Notes: generated from the letters alone by a model not told the origin. 64,000 bases of DNA from Ktedonospora formicarum (GCF_016587355.1 NZ_BNJF01000001.1:3935721-3999720); one strand, 5' to 3'; shown: positions 9,486 through 18,683, counted from the first letter of the stretch. Numbers and translations are program-made.

Positions 9486-9540
9486 TCTTATGCGAAAACC
9501 TACCTCGTGCGAGGGCTGACTCGCTCAGGTTTTTGAGAGG
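9486..9540 (-). repeat. Palindromic intergenic element, copy 2 (short form, reverse)
   Basis: CTTATGCGAAAACC at the left is paired with GCTCAGGTTTTTGAGAGG at the right. Inside is only the short CCTCGTGCGAGG hairpin. It lies between the E1 beta and E2 genes. Confidence 0.75.
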
Positions 9541-9584
9541 ACCTCAACTGACAACAGTGTTTATATAATAAGGAGTTAAGAGCT

Positions 9585-10931
9585 ATGGCAACGCCAGTCA
9601 AAATGCCTCGCCTGGGTGAGTCCGTGGCGGAAGGTACTATTGGGGCCTGGCTGAAAGAGATTGGTGACTATGTTGAGCGCGATGAGTCTATCGCCGAGGT
9701 CATCACTGACAAAATCAACGCGGAATTGCCCTCGCCGGTCGCGGGCAAACTGGTAAAGCTATTAGTACAGGTCGATGAGACGGTTCCCGTTGGTACAGAT
9801 ATTGCCTTGATTGAAGAGAGCGCGGATGTTCCGGCTGAGACGGCTCCCGAAGCCCCTTCCGCCGCCCCCGGTCCTGATGCCGCACCTGTGCATAGCAATG
9901 GGCAGGTTGAGCGACCTATACTAGAGCGCCAGCCATCGCGGAGCGTAAGTGCTAAAACGGCGACCCCTGTTGCCGAGCGCGGTAGCGAGGCCGAACGCCA
10001 GCGAATTTCGCCCCTGGCTCGCCGTCTGGCCCGTGAACATGGCCTCGATCTGAACGAGATTCAGGGAACCGGTATTAATGGACGGGTGCGTAAAGAAGAT
10101 ATCCTGGCTTATCTAGAGCAGGATCGCGCGGCGACAACGACTGTGAAGGCACAGCCTGTTGCCGCTCCTGCCACTCGCGTCGAGACACCAGTCTCGACAG
10201 GCGCTTCCATCTCTATCCCTGCTGGCGATGATGTCGAGATTATCACACCTACGCGGGTGCGCCTCGCTACCGCCGAGCATATGGTTCGCAGCAAGCGCAC
10301 TTCACCCCACGCGACAGCTATGGTCGAAATTGATATGACCGGCATCGCGCGCTGGCTTCAGAAGAACAAGGAAGAGTTTAAGCGCCGTGAGGGGTATGCT
10401 ATCAGCTATGTGCCATTTGTTATCAAAGCTGTCTGTGATGGCATTCGTAAGTACCCAATCATGAACTCTTCCTGGACCGATGACAACAAGATTCTCATTA
10501 AAAAGCGCATCAATATGGGTCTGGCTGTCGCGACCGATACTGGTCTGGTTGTGCCTACACTCTATGATGCCGACCAGTTGACGCTAGCCGGACTGGCGAA
10601 ACAGGTCAATGCCCTTGCGCAGCGTGCCCGTAACAATAAGCTGACACTCCAGGATATGCAGGGGAGCACCTTTGTTGTCAACAATACTGGCGTATTTGGC
10701 ACCGTTATCTCCATTCCGATCATTAATCAGCCGCATGCTGGTATCCTGGCGATGAATGCCGTGGTCAAGCGTCCGGTGGTAACGGAGGATGACGCTATCG
10801 CCATTCGCCATATGATGTATCTTAGCCTTTCATTCGATCACCGCCTGCTTGATGGCCTGGAGTCGGGTGGTTTCCTGAAAACCGTCAAGACAAAGCTGGA
10901 GAGCTATAGTGGCGACATAGATTTATACTAA
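9585..10931 (+). CDS. pdhC: 2-oxoacid dehydrogenase E2 component (dihydrolipoamide acyltransferase)
   Basis: E2 carries the acyl group on lipoyl-lysine and transfers it to CoA, forming the core of the complex. One lipoyl domain occupies about residues 1-77, with the modified lysine in EVITDKINAELPSP. An Ala/Pro-rich linker follows. The E1/E3-binding domain is near residues 140-180 (ISPLARRLAREHGLDL, GTGINGRVRKEDIL). The catalytic domain fills the C-terminus and ends with SLSFDHRLLDGLESGGFL, holding the active-site His and Asp. Start ATG is preceded by AAGGAGTTAAGAGCT. The lipoyl lysine is a direct substrate for the product of lipA downstream. No E3 gene is in the window. Confidence 0.93.
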   Translation: MATPVKMPRLGESVAEGTIGAWLKEIGDYVERDESIAEVITDKINAELPSPVAGKLVKLLVQVDETVPVGTDIALIEESADVPAETAPEAPSAAPGPDAAPVHSNGQVERPILERQPSRSVSAKTATPVAERGSEAERQRISPLARRLAREHGLDLNEIQGTGINGRVRKEDILAYLEQDRAATTTVKAQPVAAPATRVETPVSTGASISIPAGDDVEIITPTRVRLATAEHMVRSKRTSPHATAMVEIDMTGIARWLQKNKEEFKRREGYAISYVPFVIKAVCDGIRKYPIMNSSWTDDNKILIKKRINMGLAVATDTGLVVPTLYDADQLTLAGLAKQVNALAQRARNNKLTLQDMQGSTFVVNNTGVFGTVISIPIINQPHAGILAMNAVVKRPVVTEDDAIAIRHMMYLSLSFDHRLLDGLESGGFLKTVKTKLESYSGDIDLY

Positions 10932-11010
10932 GGTCTTATGCGAAGATCGGCCCTTATGCAAGCACTGGAGATGTCTGGCTCTCACATAAGGGTTCAGGTT
11001 TTCGTATACA
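10931..11010 (-). repeat. Palindromic intergenic element, copy 3 (reverse, diverged)
   Basis: AGGTCTTATGCGAAGATCGG at the left and GGTTCAGGTTTTCGTATACA at the right form the arms. The interior is diverged. It begins at the E2 stop codon. Confidence 0.6.
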
Positions 11011-11023
11011 AGGCTAGCATAGA

Positions 11024-11054
11024 TTGACCGTCAGTGTAAGCGGTGTGCTAGTAT
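11024..11054 (+). promoter_or_regulatory. Weak candidate promoter upstream of lipA
   Basis: TTGACC (11024-11029) is followed after 19 bases by TAGTAT (11049-11054). The spacer is long, so confidence is low. It would give lipA a leader of about 150 nt. Confidence 0.3.
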
Positions 11055-11074
11055 ATATGGGTTGAGTGATCTAT

Positions 11075-11188
11075 GCCAGGTATCCTTTAGGTATGGAAAC
11101 GTGTTTCAAAGGTGCCTGGCTATCTAGCAATGTGGCATCTAAGGAAAAAGTGAGCCTCCACGCAGATGTCCCTTGTATCTGTGCGTGG
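11075..11188 (+). ncRNA. Structured 5' leader of lipA (two hairpins, unassigned)
   Basis: Two hairpins can be drawn by eye in the untranslated region before lipA. In the first, GCCAGG (11075-11080) and CCTTT (11084-11088) pair with AAAGG (11108-11112) and CCTGGC (11115-11120). In the second, CCACGCAGAT (11158-11167) pairs with ATCTGTGCGTGG (11177-11188), with a two-base bulge. I do not recognise a known riboswitch. The second hairpin ends 22 bases before the start codon. Confidence 0.3.
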
Positions 11189-11210
11189 GAAAGCATAAAG
11201 GACAAAAGGC

Positions 11211-12089
11211 ATGACAACGATAATCCCTCAGCGGCGTCCCGAATGGTTGCGGGTTCGTCCCCCCAGTGGTGAGAATTATGAGCAGTTGAAAACGTTGATG
11301 CGCGGGCAATCTTTGCATACCGTCTGCGAGGAGGCACGCTGCCCAAATATCGGCGAGTGTTGGGGACATAAAACCGCGACCTTTATGATCCTGGGAAGCG
11401 TTTGCACCAGGAGCTGTGGCTTTTGCGCCATCGCGACGGGTCGTCCCCTGGGGATGGACTGGGAAGAGCCAAAGCGTGTGGCCGAGGCGGCGCAGCATAT
11501 GGGATTGCGTCACGCGGTCGTGACTTCTGTCAATCGTGATGAACTCAAAGATGGTGGCGCGGCAGTTTTCGCGGCGACCATTCGTTGGATTCGTCGGCTC
11601 AACCCCGAGTGTAAAGTCGAGGTCTTGACACCCGACTTTAAAGGGGTTTATGATGCTTTACGGGTGGTTATTGATGCCAAGCCGGATGTGTTTAATCATA
11701 ATGTAGAAACTATTCCCAGGCTCTATAAACGTGTCCGCCCGCAAGCCGTGTATGAGCGCTCCTTGCAGGTGCTTAAGTGGGCTAAAGAGATGAATCCCGC
11801 AGCTCCTACCAAGTCAGGCTTTATGCTCGGATTGGGCGAAACCTGGGATGAAGTCATCCAGGTCATGCGCGATATGCGCGAGCATGACGTTGATATACTG
11901 ACCATTGGTCAGTATCTGCGCCCATCATTCCAGCACCTCCCTATCCAGCGCTATGTGCCGCTAGAAGAGTTCGCCGCGCTGAAGAAGGAGGGTAAGCAAA
12001 TGGGTTTCCGCCATGTAGAATCTGGTCCCTTTGTGCGTAGCTCATACCATGCTCATGAGCAAGCCGAAGGAGCGACCAGGGAGGAGTAA
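11211..12089 (+). CDS. lipA: Lipoyl synthase (radical SAM)
   Basis: LipA inserts two sulfurs into octanoyl groups on lipoyl domains, giving the lipoyl cofactor needed by the E2 encoded just upstream. Both cluster motifs are seen. The auxiliary cluster CxxxxCxxxxxC is CEEARCPNIGEC. The radical-SAM CxxxCxxC is CTRSCGFC. The C-terminal RSSYHA motif is present as VRSSYHA. The length of 292 residues is normal. Start ATG has AAAGGA and AAAAGG upstream. The gene is followed after four bases by a hydrolase, so it probably heads or continues a co-transcribed unit. Confidence 0.96.
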   Translation: MTTIIPQRRPEWLRVRPPSGENYEQLKTLMRGQSLHTVCEEARCPNIGECWGHKTATFMILGSVCTRSCGFCAIATGRPLGMDWEEPKRVAEAAQHMGLRHAVVTSVNRDELKDGGAAVFAATIRWIRRLNPECKVEVLTPDFKGVYDALRVVIDAKPDVFNHNVETIPRLYKRVRPQAVYERSLQVLKWAKEMNPAAPTKSGFMLGLGETWDEVIQVMRDMREHDVDILTIGQYLRPSFQHLPIQRYVPLEEFAALKKEGKQMGFRHVESGPFVRSSYHAHEQAEGATREE

Positions 12090-12093
12090 ATGC

Positions 12094-12894
12094 TTGAAAG
12101 TAAGGATACGCAACGCCGATATCGCCTATGACGATCACGGCATTGGTTACCCCATTCTTTTCCTGCATGCCTTTCCCCTCAATCGTAGTATGTGGGAGGG
12201 GCAGGTAGAAGCGCTGCTTGCCGAGCAGCGCTTCAGGCTGGTCGCTCTAGATTGGCGCGGATTTGGTGAGAGTGAGGTTCCGGGCAGCGAGATCATGACT
12301 ATGGAGAGCCTCGCCGATGATGTGGCGGGCCTGATGGATGCCCTGGGCATGCAAGAGGCTATCCTATGCGGTCTCTCCATGGGTGGATACGCGGCGTTCG
12401 CCTTCTTACGAAAATATCCTCAGCGCGTCAAAGGCTTAATCCTTGCCGATACACGACCAGGTGTGGATTCTGAGGAAGGGAAAGCTAATCGCGAGCGTGT
12501 TGCGGAACTGGCACTCACCGAAGGCACGGATGCCATTGCTAATCTCCAAATTCCTAATTTATTGGCTTCCACCACGCGAAGGGAAAGCCCCGAAGTAGAG
12601 GCGCGGATACGCCGCCTGATCGCGGCGGCTTCACCTATGGGTATAGCAGCCGCCTCGCGTGGTATGGCACTTCGCCACGATGCCACGGATCTTCTTGAAA
12701 CAATTACCTGCCCCACTCTGGTTATTGTTGGCAGCGAGGATCGCCTGACCACGCCGCAGATCGCTCGGGAATACGCGGAACGTATTCCTGGCGCGCGCCT
12801 GACAGTCATCGAGCATTCCGGCCACCTCTCAAACCTGGAGCAACCCAATGCCTTCCAGAAAACGCTCAGCAGCTTCTTACGCGAAGCTTTTTGA
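12094..12894 (+). CDS. Alpha/beta hydrolase
   Basis: A single alpha/beta hydrolase fold protein. The oxyanion/HG region is FLHAFPLNRSMWEGQ. The nucleophile elbow is CGLSMGGYAA (Ser about residue 98). A conserved Asp is in VGSEDRLTTP and the catalytic His in EHSGHLSNLEQP. It resembles 3-oxoadipate enol-lactonase or proline-iminopeptidase-like hydrolases, but the substrate is not evident. The frame is open from 12031. I chose the TTG at 12094 because it lies nine bases after GGAGGAG and only four bases after the lipA stop. It may be co-transcribed with lipA without being functionally tied to lipoate. Confidence 0.88.
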   Translation: MKVRIRNADIAYDDHGIGYPILFLHAFPLNRSMWEGQVEALLAEQRFRLVALDWRGFGESEVPGSEIMTMESLADDVAGLMDALGMQEAILCGLSMGGYAAFAFLRKYPQRVKGLILADTRPGVDSEEGKANRERVAELALTEGTDAIANLQIPNLLASTTRRESPEVEARIRRLIAAASPMGIAAASRGMALRHDATDLLETITCPTLVIVGSEDRLTTPQIAREYAERIPGARLTVIEHSGHLSNLEQPNAFQKTLSSFLREAF

Positions 12895-12958
12895 GCCAAG
12901 TGTTGCGCGTTCTCATCATGGGGAGGATGCGTTTTAAGCTCGCCAGTAGGGTAGAAGA

Positions 12959-13375
12959 ATGATACAGCCACAACAGCATGAACAGGGACGCCAACCGCTG
13001 GTTCTGGTGGTGGATGATAACCCTGCTATTCGAGATATGATCTCCTGGGCGCTCGAACTGGATGGCTATGAGGCGGCAGAGGCGGCGGAGGGGCAGGAAG
13101 CGCTCGACTGGATTCATGACTCTACAGGTGCCGGGCGTTACCCGGCTGTAATTCTGTTAGATCTGGCAATGCCAGGTATGAATGGACGTACATTTCTCGC
13201 GTCTTTGCGTCAACAATGGGATGCGCCAACTCACTTCCCCGCAGTCATCGTTATTACGGCAGGCACACAGGGTCCTGAAGCCGCCAGTCTTGGTGTCGAG
13301 CAAGTCTTGATCAAGCCTTTTCATGTTCATGACCTGCTCAATGCTGTCCGTCAGTTCGCGGCTCAATCCCCTTAA
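12959..13375 (+). CDS. Single-domain response regulator
   Basis: A stand-alone receiver domain of 138 residues. It has the acidic pocket VLVVDDNPAIRDM, the phospho-acceptor Asp in VILLDLAMPGMNG, a Thr in VIVITAGT and the Lys in VLIKPFH. No output domain is present. Such proteins relay phosphate or act by protein contact. No partner kinase is adjacent; the nearest are in the 16-22 kb cluster. A very long hairpin follows the gene. Confidence 0.88.
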   Translation: MIQPQQHEQGRQPLVLVVDDNPAIRDMISWALELDGYEAAEAAEGQEALDWIHDSTGAGRYPAVILLDLAMPGMNGRTFLASLRQQWDAPTHFPAVIVITAGTQGPEAASLGVEQVLIKPFHVHDLLNAVRQFAAQSP

Positions 13376-13399
13376 GGTTCGCACTGAGTAGTAAGAATA

Positions 13400-13476
13400 C
13401 AGGCACTTCAGGAATACAAAATGATGCCTTCTCGAACTATCCGAGAAGGCATCATTTTGTATTCCTGAAGTGCCTG
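13400..13476. terminator. Perfect 35-bp inverted repeat, bidirectional terminator
   Basis: The left arm 13400-13434 (starts CAGGCACTTCAGG) and right arm 13442-13476 are perfectly complementary over 35 bases, with a 7-nt loop AACTATC. Internal ATTTTG/CAAAAT tracts could serve as T-runs in both directions. It lies between convergent genes. Confidence 0.8.
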
Positions 13477-13482
13477 GTCTAT

Positions 13483-15357
13483 TTACGAATGGCGACCAAT
13501 TTGTTGCGCCTGAAGCGCGGTGGCGGTTAACGGCTCCAGTTCGAGTGTCTTTGCCAGTTGTGGTTCTCCCGCAGACCAGATGCGACGCTCACTCACTTTT
13601 TCCATTTCTCCCTGTTTAATGGGGAACGGTACGAAGCGACGGCGTGCTAAACCTGGCACGATCCAGGCCCATAGCGCTCGCAGGTACGCGGCCCGGAAAT
13701 GCGGCAAGAAGGGTAATACCGCATTGACTGGCGTCCAGGCATCAAAGCAGTAAGTGCTAATCATGGTAATTGCCATCACACGCACTGCCATCACGATGTC
13801 AATAGACCGGAGGACTGGAATAGACGCGAAGGCTCTCCGCCAGTCTTTCTCGCTCGTAGCCGATTCCACAAGCGCGAAGAGGCCAAAGAAGGTAACAGCA
13901 TACCAGGGCCAGTACCAGGGGGAGCCGAGGCTCATATAGAGAAACCAGCTCATTGTCATCCAGCGCATGAGTGCTAACGGCGTTCTTGGCGCTGTCTTGG
14001 GGTGGAGCGCACGGAAACAGATATAAGCGAAACCGAGAAAGAAGAGGCCCATGCTAATCATGCGCGAATAGGACTCTGTTGGCGAGTTAATATCCGCCGA
14101 AGCTGGTAGGAAGAGACTATTAAGAAGATGGGATGCGAACTCCGGCAGCGTATTAATAGCTCGATAGGTGCCAGGATTGACCTTGAGCACCTCAAGGATC
14201 TCGCCCCCACCCCAGAACGGTCCGTAGAGCAGCGCGAATGGTAGTACGAAGCCTGCAATAACTAGCGCTGGTTGGCGCAGGCGCTGCCAGAAGGTAGGTG
14301 CCTGTGATGTCGCCAGGAGATAGCAGAGATATCCTGGGAGGAGCACCCCCACATTGACCTTGATACAGGTTGCCAGGGAGAGATTGAGTGCGACGAGCAG
14401 GTGGGTGCGCCACGTTGGCTGTGACGTACGTACCAGGCACCAGAGCCCAAGCAAAACGAATAAAAGCACCAGGGTATCATTATGAGCGTTGACACTTGCC
14501 TCAAAGAGCAGCAATGGATTCCAGCCAAAAGCCAGTGCCGCCAGCATGCGTCTGCGTGGTCGGTAGATCCCCTCACTTCTCTGCAAATAGCCTCCAATTG
14601 ACCAGACCAGGAGCGTCGAGCCAAGGTGCGCCGCGACGTCGAGCAGGCGAAGTTGGATGACCATCCCCACGATGTTATCTGCCCCGAAGAGTAGTCCATT
14701 CCACCATTGAAGCGCGTAGGTTATGAAAAGATAGACCGGACCATAGGCCGATGGTTGATCGGTCCAATAGATATTGACGTAGACCGGATCAAATTTTATG
14801 TCATTTGGTACCGCGATCAAGGGGTTGAGGTGATAGATTACACCCATACGGGCATACGCAATATAGGAGAAGAGGTCAGGTGATGTAACGGTTGGCGCGA
14901 TGACTCCGATCAGCCCTAAGAGCAGCGTGCTGACCAGTAAAAAACGGCGATTGATGAGGCGTGGTAGGTGACGCAGGGCAAGCACATATGTGGCCCCAAT
15001 AAGCAAGAAGATGGCGGCGACAATAGCGACATGTGCCCAGCCTGTGACCATATCGGGAGTGGGCAGGCTTTCATGGAATAACCTGGGAGTCAGGGCTTGA
15101 TACGGAAAGAACAGACGTGGTATCTGCAAGAGGCCCGGGAAGATGTCTCCTACTAGAGATGAAGAGTACATCAATCCTTGAAGCGAGAGGCCAGCATTAA
15201 GAAGGACAAACGCTGCCAGCATCGCGATTACAAACGCGCGTGGGCGTCGGCTTGGTACAGGGGGACGCGATTGCTCTAGAACAGGTTTCAGTAAGACCTT
15301 ACTATTTGGTGAAGAACTTTCAATTTCGTGCTGCTCTACTAAAATATCCGTTTTCAA
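13483..15357 (-). CDS. Multi-span membrane glycosyltransferase-like protein (GT-C type)
   Basis: An integral membrane protein of about 624 residues with a short basic N-terminus and a dozen or so hydrophobic segments. After the second span, TSPDLFSYIAYARMG and NPLIAVPNDIKFDPVYVNIYW resemble the first outer loop of GT-C polyprenol-phosphate-dependent mannosyltransferases (MptA/MptB-like), where an acidic residue is catalytic. WNPLLLFEASVNAHNDTLVL also fits that group. It would transfer a sugar from a lipid donor on the outer membrane face, which is family inference. The frame is open from 15444. I chose the TTG at 15357 because GGAG lies seven bases upstream. It stands alone between convergent and divergent neighbours. 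Confidence 0.7.
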   Translation of the reverse strand: MKTDILVEQHEIESSSPNSKVLLKPVLEQSRPPVPSRRPRAFVIAMLAAFVLLNAGLSLQGLMYSSSLVGDIFPGLLQIPRLFFPYQALTPRLFHESLPTPDMVTGWAHVAIVAAIFLLIGATYVLALRHLPRLINRRFLLVSTLLLGLIGVIAPTVTSPDLFSYIAYARMGVIYHLNPLIAVPNDIKFDPVYVNIYWTDQPSAYGPVYLFITYALQWWNGLLFGADNIVGMVIQLRLLDVAAHLGSTLLVWSIGGYLQRSEGIYRPRRRMLAALAFGWNPLLLFEASVNAHNDTLVLLFVLLGLWCLVRTSQPTWRTHLLVALNLSLATCIKVNVGVLLPGYLCYLLATSQAPTFWQRLRQPALVIAGFVLPFALLYGPFWGGGEILEVLKVNPGTYRAINTLPEFASHLLNSLFLPASADINSPTESYSRMISMGLFFLGFAYICFRALHPKTAPRTPLALMRWMTMSWFLYMSLGSPWYWPWYAVTFFGLFALVESATSEKDWRRAFASIPVLRSIDIVMAVRVMAITMISTYCFDAWTPVNAVLPFLPHFRAAYLRALWAWIVPGLARRRFVPFPIKQGEMEKVSERRIWSAGEPQLAKTLELEPLTATALQAQQIGRHS

Positions 15358-15940
15358 CTTCTTACTCCATACATCGCCTTGAAATCCACATATGCTGTGC
15401 AGCAGAATATCCTCAAAACAGCCCATAGCGTAGATGTATATCAAAACGCGGTCTTGTCATCGTATTCAACTGTGAAGATCTCTCCTGTTCGACCTGACCG
15501 GGCCGTATGGCCTCTGAACCCCATAAGCTTTGCGAAAGTTATACCTATGAGAATCAAGTCGACAAACGATTAAACGAACTTGATCCCGCCTCAGTGACAA
15601 AATCGCGCAATGTAACCAGAAAGTTGTTATAGCAAGAGGACATAAAGGGGAAAAGTTTACATTTAGGAGATGGGATGTGTTGCGGATATACAGATTATAT
15701 GGTATGTCTTCTCTATAGTAGCGCTTATAAGGCTTAACCTCTCCCTATTATAGATATAATGCTTTCGCCTATGCGGGGGTACTTTTGCGGTATACTTATC
15801 ATATTGACAGACGCAACCATTTGGGCTCTCGATATATTGAGCGCCTCCTCCTAAAAATAGTTGGGCTTGCCTGTCTTGCATGAAACATGCTAGAATAGCG
15901 CCACAATAGAAGAGGCTAGAAATGGTAATAAGGCCATGCT
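15358..15940. other. Intergenic region between divergent genes
   Basis: About 580 bases between the glycosyltransferase-like gene and the phytochrome gene. Apart from the candidate phytochrome promoter at 15867-15896, I see AT-rich sequence but no convincing gene, repeat or RNA. Confidence 0.5.
15867..15896 (+). promoter_or_regulatory. Candidate promoter for the bacteriophytochrome operon
   Basis: TTGCCT (15867-15872), 18 bases, then TAGAAT (15891-15896) preceded by TGC, an extended -10 form. It lies 45 bases before the start codon. Confidence 0.5.
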
Positions 15941-18217
15941 ATGAGCACAAGTGAACATCAAGTACGTGGACAGGTGGATTTGAATAATTGCGCAAAAGAG
16001 CCGATTCATATTCCAGGTTCTATCCAACCCCATGGCGTTCTCCTGGCACTCTCTGAGACTGATTTTACCATCATGATGGTGAGTGAGAGCGTTCAAACTC
16101 TGTTTGGAATATCCGCGCAGAATTTGCTTGGTCAACCCATTACTACGATTTTGGATGATGAGCAATTTGCCTTGCTCCAGCGGAGCCTGGAAGATATTGA
16201 GAAGAGCCATCCGCTGTCGCTGACTATTAAGCATATCGTGTTTGATGGTGCTCTGCATCGTGCTGATAATTTGCTCGTACTTGAGCTCGATCCTGCTGAA
16301 AAGTCGGATATTCCCCGCCTCAACGAGCCCAATTTCTATCGTGTCTTGCGTACTACCGTTGCGACTTTACGTACCGCGACAACCATAGTGCCTCTCTGCC
16401 AATCTGCGGCGGATGAAGTGCGCCGCCTCACTGGCTTTGATCGCGTCATGATTTACCGCTTTGATGCCGAGTGGAATGGAGAGGTAGTTGCGGAGGCCCG
16501 CCGAGAAGACCTGGAGCCTTATCTTGGACTGCATTATCCGGCCTCAGATATTCCCCAGCAGGCGCGTGAACTCTATCGTCGCAACTGGCTCCGTATCATA
16601 GCAGATGTGGACTATACCCCTTCACCTGTAATTCCTACCGATAATCCCTTGACTGGGAGACCGCTTAACATGAGCGATTCGATTCTGCGTAGCGTCTCCC
16701 CAATCCACATTGAATATCTCAAGAATATGGGTGTGCAGGCCTCTATGTCGGTCTCCATTATTAAGGACGATCAACTCTGGGGCCTGATCTCCTGCCATCA
16801 TACTGAGCCGCGCTTTGTGCCATATGGCGTGCGCCTGGCCTGTGAGTTTCTGGGACATATGCTTTCGCTACAACTCTCAGTACTTGAAAAGACGTTGGAT
16901 TACGCTGCCGAAGCACGTATTCGCGATGTACAAACAGGCCTGCTAGAGGCTATGCTAAGCGCGGATGACGTGCTTGAGGCGCTCCGGAATGAGCATCAGA
17001 AGATGTTGGAACTGGTGGATGCACAGGGCATTATCTATTCCCTCCAAGGTCAGTATGTACAGTATGGAACGACGCCGGAACCTGCTGTTGTCCATTCTCT
17101 TCTGGTCTGGCTACATGCGAATATGTCCGCGAACATCTACTCGACAGACCGTTTGCCAGAGGTGTATCCGGCTATTGAAAAATATCAAGATGTGGCAAGT
17201 GGGTTACTCGCTATCCGTATCTCTGAGGTTGAGAACAGCTATGTACTCTGGTTTCGATCAGAAGTCGTGCAGACGGTGACGTGGGGTGGTGACCCTAACA
17301 AGCCGGTGGAAGCCATTGGCAATGAGGTTCGACTTCATCCACGCAAATCGTTTGCGGCCTGGCAACAGGCGGTACGTGGGCGCTCACTTTCCTGGCTGAC
17401 GCTTCAGATTGATGCGGCGCGTGTAATACGTAGTGGTATTGTTGATCGTGTGCTACGTCAGGTCATGCTTCAACGCTCCACTGAGTTAGAGCGTTTGAAT
17501 AAGGAGCTGGAATATAGCAATAAAGAGCTTGATGCCTTTGCTTATATAACCTCGCATGATCTTAAAGAGCCGTTACGTGGCATTAACAATTTCGCTACCA
17601 TTCTGAAAGAGGATTATGGCGATGTATTGGATGCGGAGGGGAAGGAGCGCCTGCAAACGATGGTACGCCTTGCTGTTCGTATGGGAGAGCAGATTGAGGC
17701 GTTATTACACTACTCACGTGTGGGGCGCGTGGATATGGCTTTTGGAGAAGTGAATCTTAATGACACTCTAGCACGCGTTTTAGATGTACTGAATCTGAGT
17801 ATCCAGCGGGCCAGGATTGAGATACGCATCCCCCGCTCTCTACCAACGGTCTGGTGTGACCGTGCGCGCATTGGTGAGGTATTTAGTAATTTGATTACTA
17901 ACGCCCTAAAATATAACGATAAACCCCAAAAATGGATCGAGATAGGGTATATCGATCCCTTGGAGCAGACAGGGGATGCAAAGAGGAATTCAACCATCTT
18001 CTACGTGCGTGATAATGGTATTGGTATACGCGAGAAGAACTATGATACGATCTTTCGCATTTTTAAGCGTCTTCATGGGCGCGAAAAGTACGGTGGAGGC
18101 TCAGGTGCAGGTTTAACTATTGTCAAACGTATCATCGAGCGCCATAAAGGGCAGATCTGGGTAGAGTCACGCTATGGTGAGGGCACAACCTTTTACTTTA
18201 CCCTGCGGAAAGGCTAG
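15941..18217 (+). CDS. bphP: Bacteriophytochrome histidine kinase
   Basis: A red/far-red photoreceptor kinase of 758 residues with the order PAS, GAF, PHY, HisKA, HATPase. Cys17, just before EPIHIPGSIQPHG, is the expected biliverdin attachment site of bacterial phytochromes. The GAF domain has DRVMIYRFD and the PASDIP motif near residue 200, then DSILRSVSPIHIEYLKNMGV. The PHY tongue motif WGGDPNKP is present. The kinase core has SHDLKEPLRG (His539 predicted phospho-acceptor) and ATPase boxes NALKYNDK, DNGIGI and GGGSGAGLTIVKR. Two regulatory genes follow within six bases each, forming an operon. Light-sensing function is strongly supported; the downstream process is unknown. Confidence 0.95.
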   Translation: MSTSEHQVRGQVDLNNCAKEPIHIPGSIQPHGVLLALSETDFTIMMVSESVQTLFGISAQNLLGQPITTILDDEQFALLQRSLEDIEKSHPLSLTIKHIVFDGALHRADNLLVLELDPAEKSDIPRLNEPNFYRVLRTTVATLRTATTIVPLCQSAADEVRRLTGFDRVMIYRFDAEWNGEVVAEARREDLEPYLGLHYPASDIPQQARELYRRNWLRIIADVDYTPSPVIPTDNPLTGRPLNMSDSILRSVSPIHIEYLKNMGVQASMSVSIIKDDQLWGLISCHHTEPRFVPYGVRLACEFLGHMLSLQLSVLEKTLDYAAEARIRDVQTGLLEAMLSADDVLEALRNEHQKMLELVDAQGIIYSLQGQYVQYGTTPEPAVVHSLLVWLHANMSANIYSTDRLPEVYPAIEKYQDVASGLLAIRISEVENSYVLWFRSEVVQTVTWGGDPNKPVEAIGNEVRLHPRKSFAAWQQAVRGRSLSWLTLQIDAARVIRSGIVDRVLRQVMLQRSTELERLNKELEYSNKELDAFAYITSHDLKEPLRGINNFATILKEDYGDVLDAEGKERLQTMVRLAVRMGEQIEALLHYSRVGRVDMAFGEVNLNDTLARVLDVLNLSIQRARIEIRIPRSLPTVWCDRARIGEVFSNLITNALKYNDKPQKWIEIGYIDPLEQTGDAKRNSTIFYVRDNGIGIREKNYDTIFRIFKRLHGREKYGGGSGAGLTIVKRIIERHKGQIWVESRYGEGTTFYFTLRKG

Positions 18218-18222
18218 TACGC

Positions 18223-18681
18223 ATGGCTCCTGTTACCTCGGCATATCCGCTGTTGGTTGTAGAAGATAGTGATGAAGACTTTGAGATTCTGCAATGGGCC
18301 TTGAAGAAGCTGTCCATTACTGTACCTGTGTATCGCTGTTGTGATGGTGATGAGGCCCTTGACTTCCTCTATCGACGCGCTGGCTATGAGTCCCCAGAGA
18401 AGGCTCCTCGTCCAGCTATTATCCTGCTAGATCTCAAGCTTACTGCCACCGATGGAAGAGAGGTGCTTGAGACGATTAAACATGACGAGATGCTCAAGTC
18501 GATCCCGGTTATCATCTGGACGAACTCATCTGATCCAAAGGATATCGAGGTGAGCTTTCGCCAGGGAGCCAGTAGTTATATCCTCAAGCCTTTGACGCTT
18601 GAAAAATTGTTAGAAGCTATTGCCTTGCTGAACCATTATTGGTTTGGCGTCGTTGCGTTACCTGGAGAGGTCGAAGAGTAG
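18223..18681 (+). CDS. Response regulator of the phytochrome operon (Rcp1-like)
   Basis: A receiver-only protein of 152 residues. It has LLVVEDSDEDFEILQW with the acidic pocket, the phospho-acceptor Asp in IILLDLKLTATDG, Thr/Ser at IIWTNSSD and Lys in YILKPLT. The form resembles the Rcp1-type regulators that pair with phytochromes in many bacteria. It begins five bases after the phytochrome stop, so it is the likely phosphate acceptor of that kinase (inference from context and family). Confidence 0.9.
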   Translation: MAPVTSAYPLLVVEDSDEDFEILQWALKKLSITVPVYRCCDGDEALDFLYRRAGYESPEKAPRPAIILLDLKLTATDGREVLETIKHDEMLKSIPVIIWTNSSDPKDIEVSFRQGASSYILKPLTLEKLLEAIALLNHYWFGVVALPGEVEE

Positions 18682-18683
18682 CT

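Noticed and set aside
11139..11513. 124-codon minus-strand frame
   Set aside because: It is a shadow of lipA, whose radical-SAM motifs on the plus strand are unambiguous.
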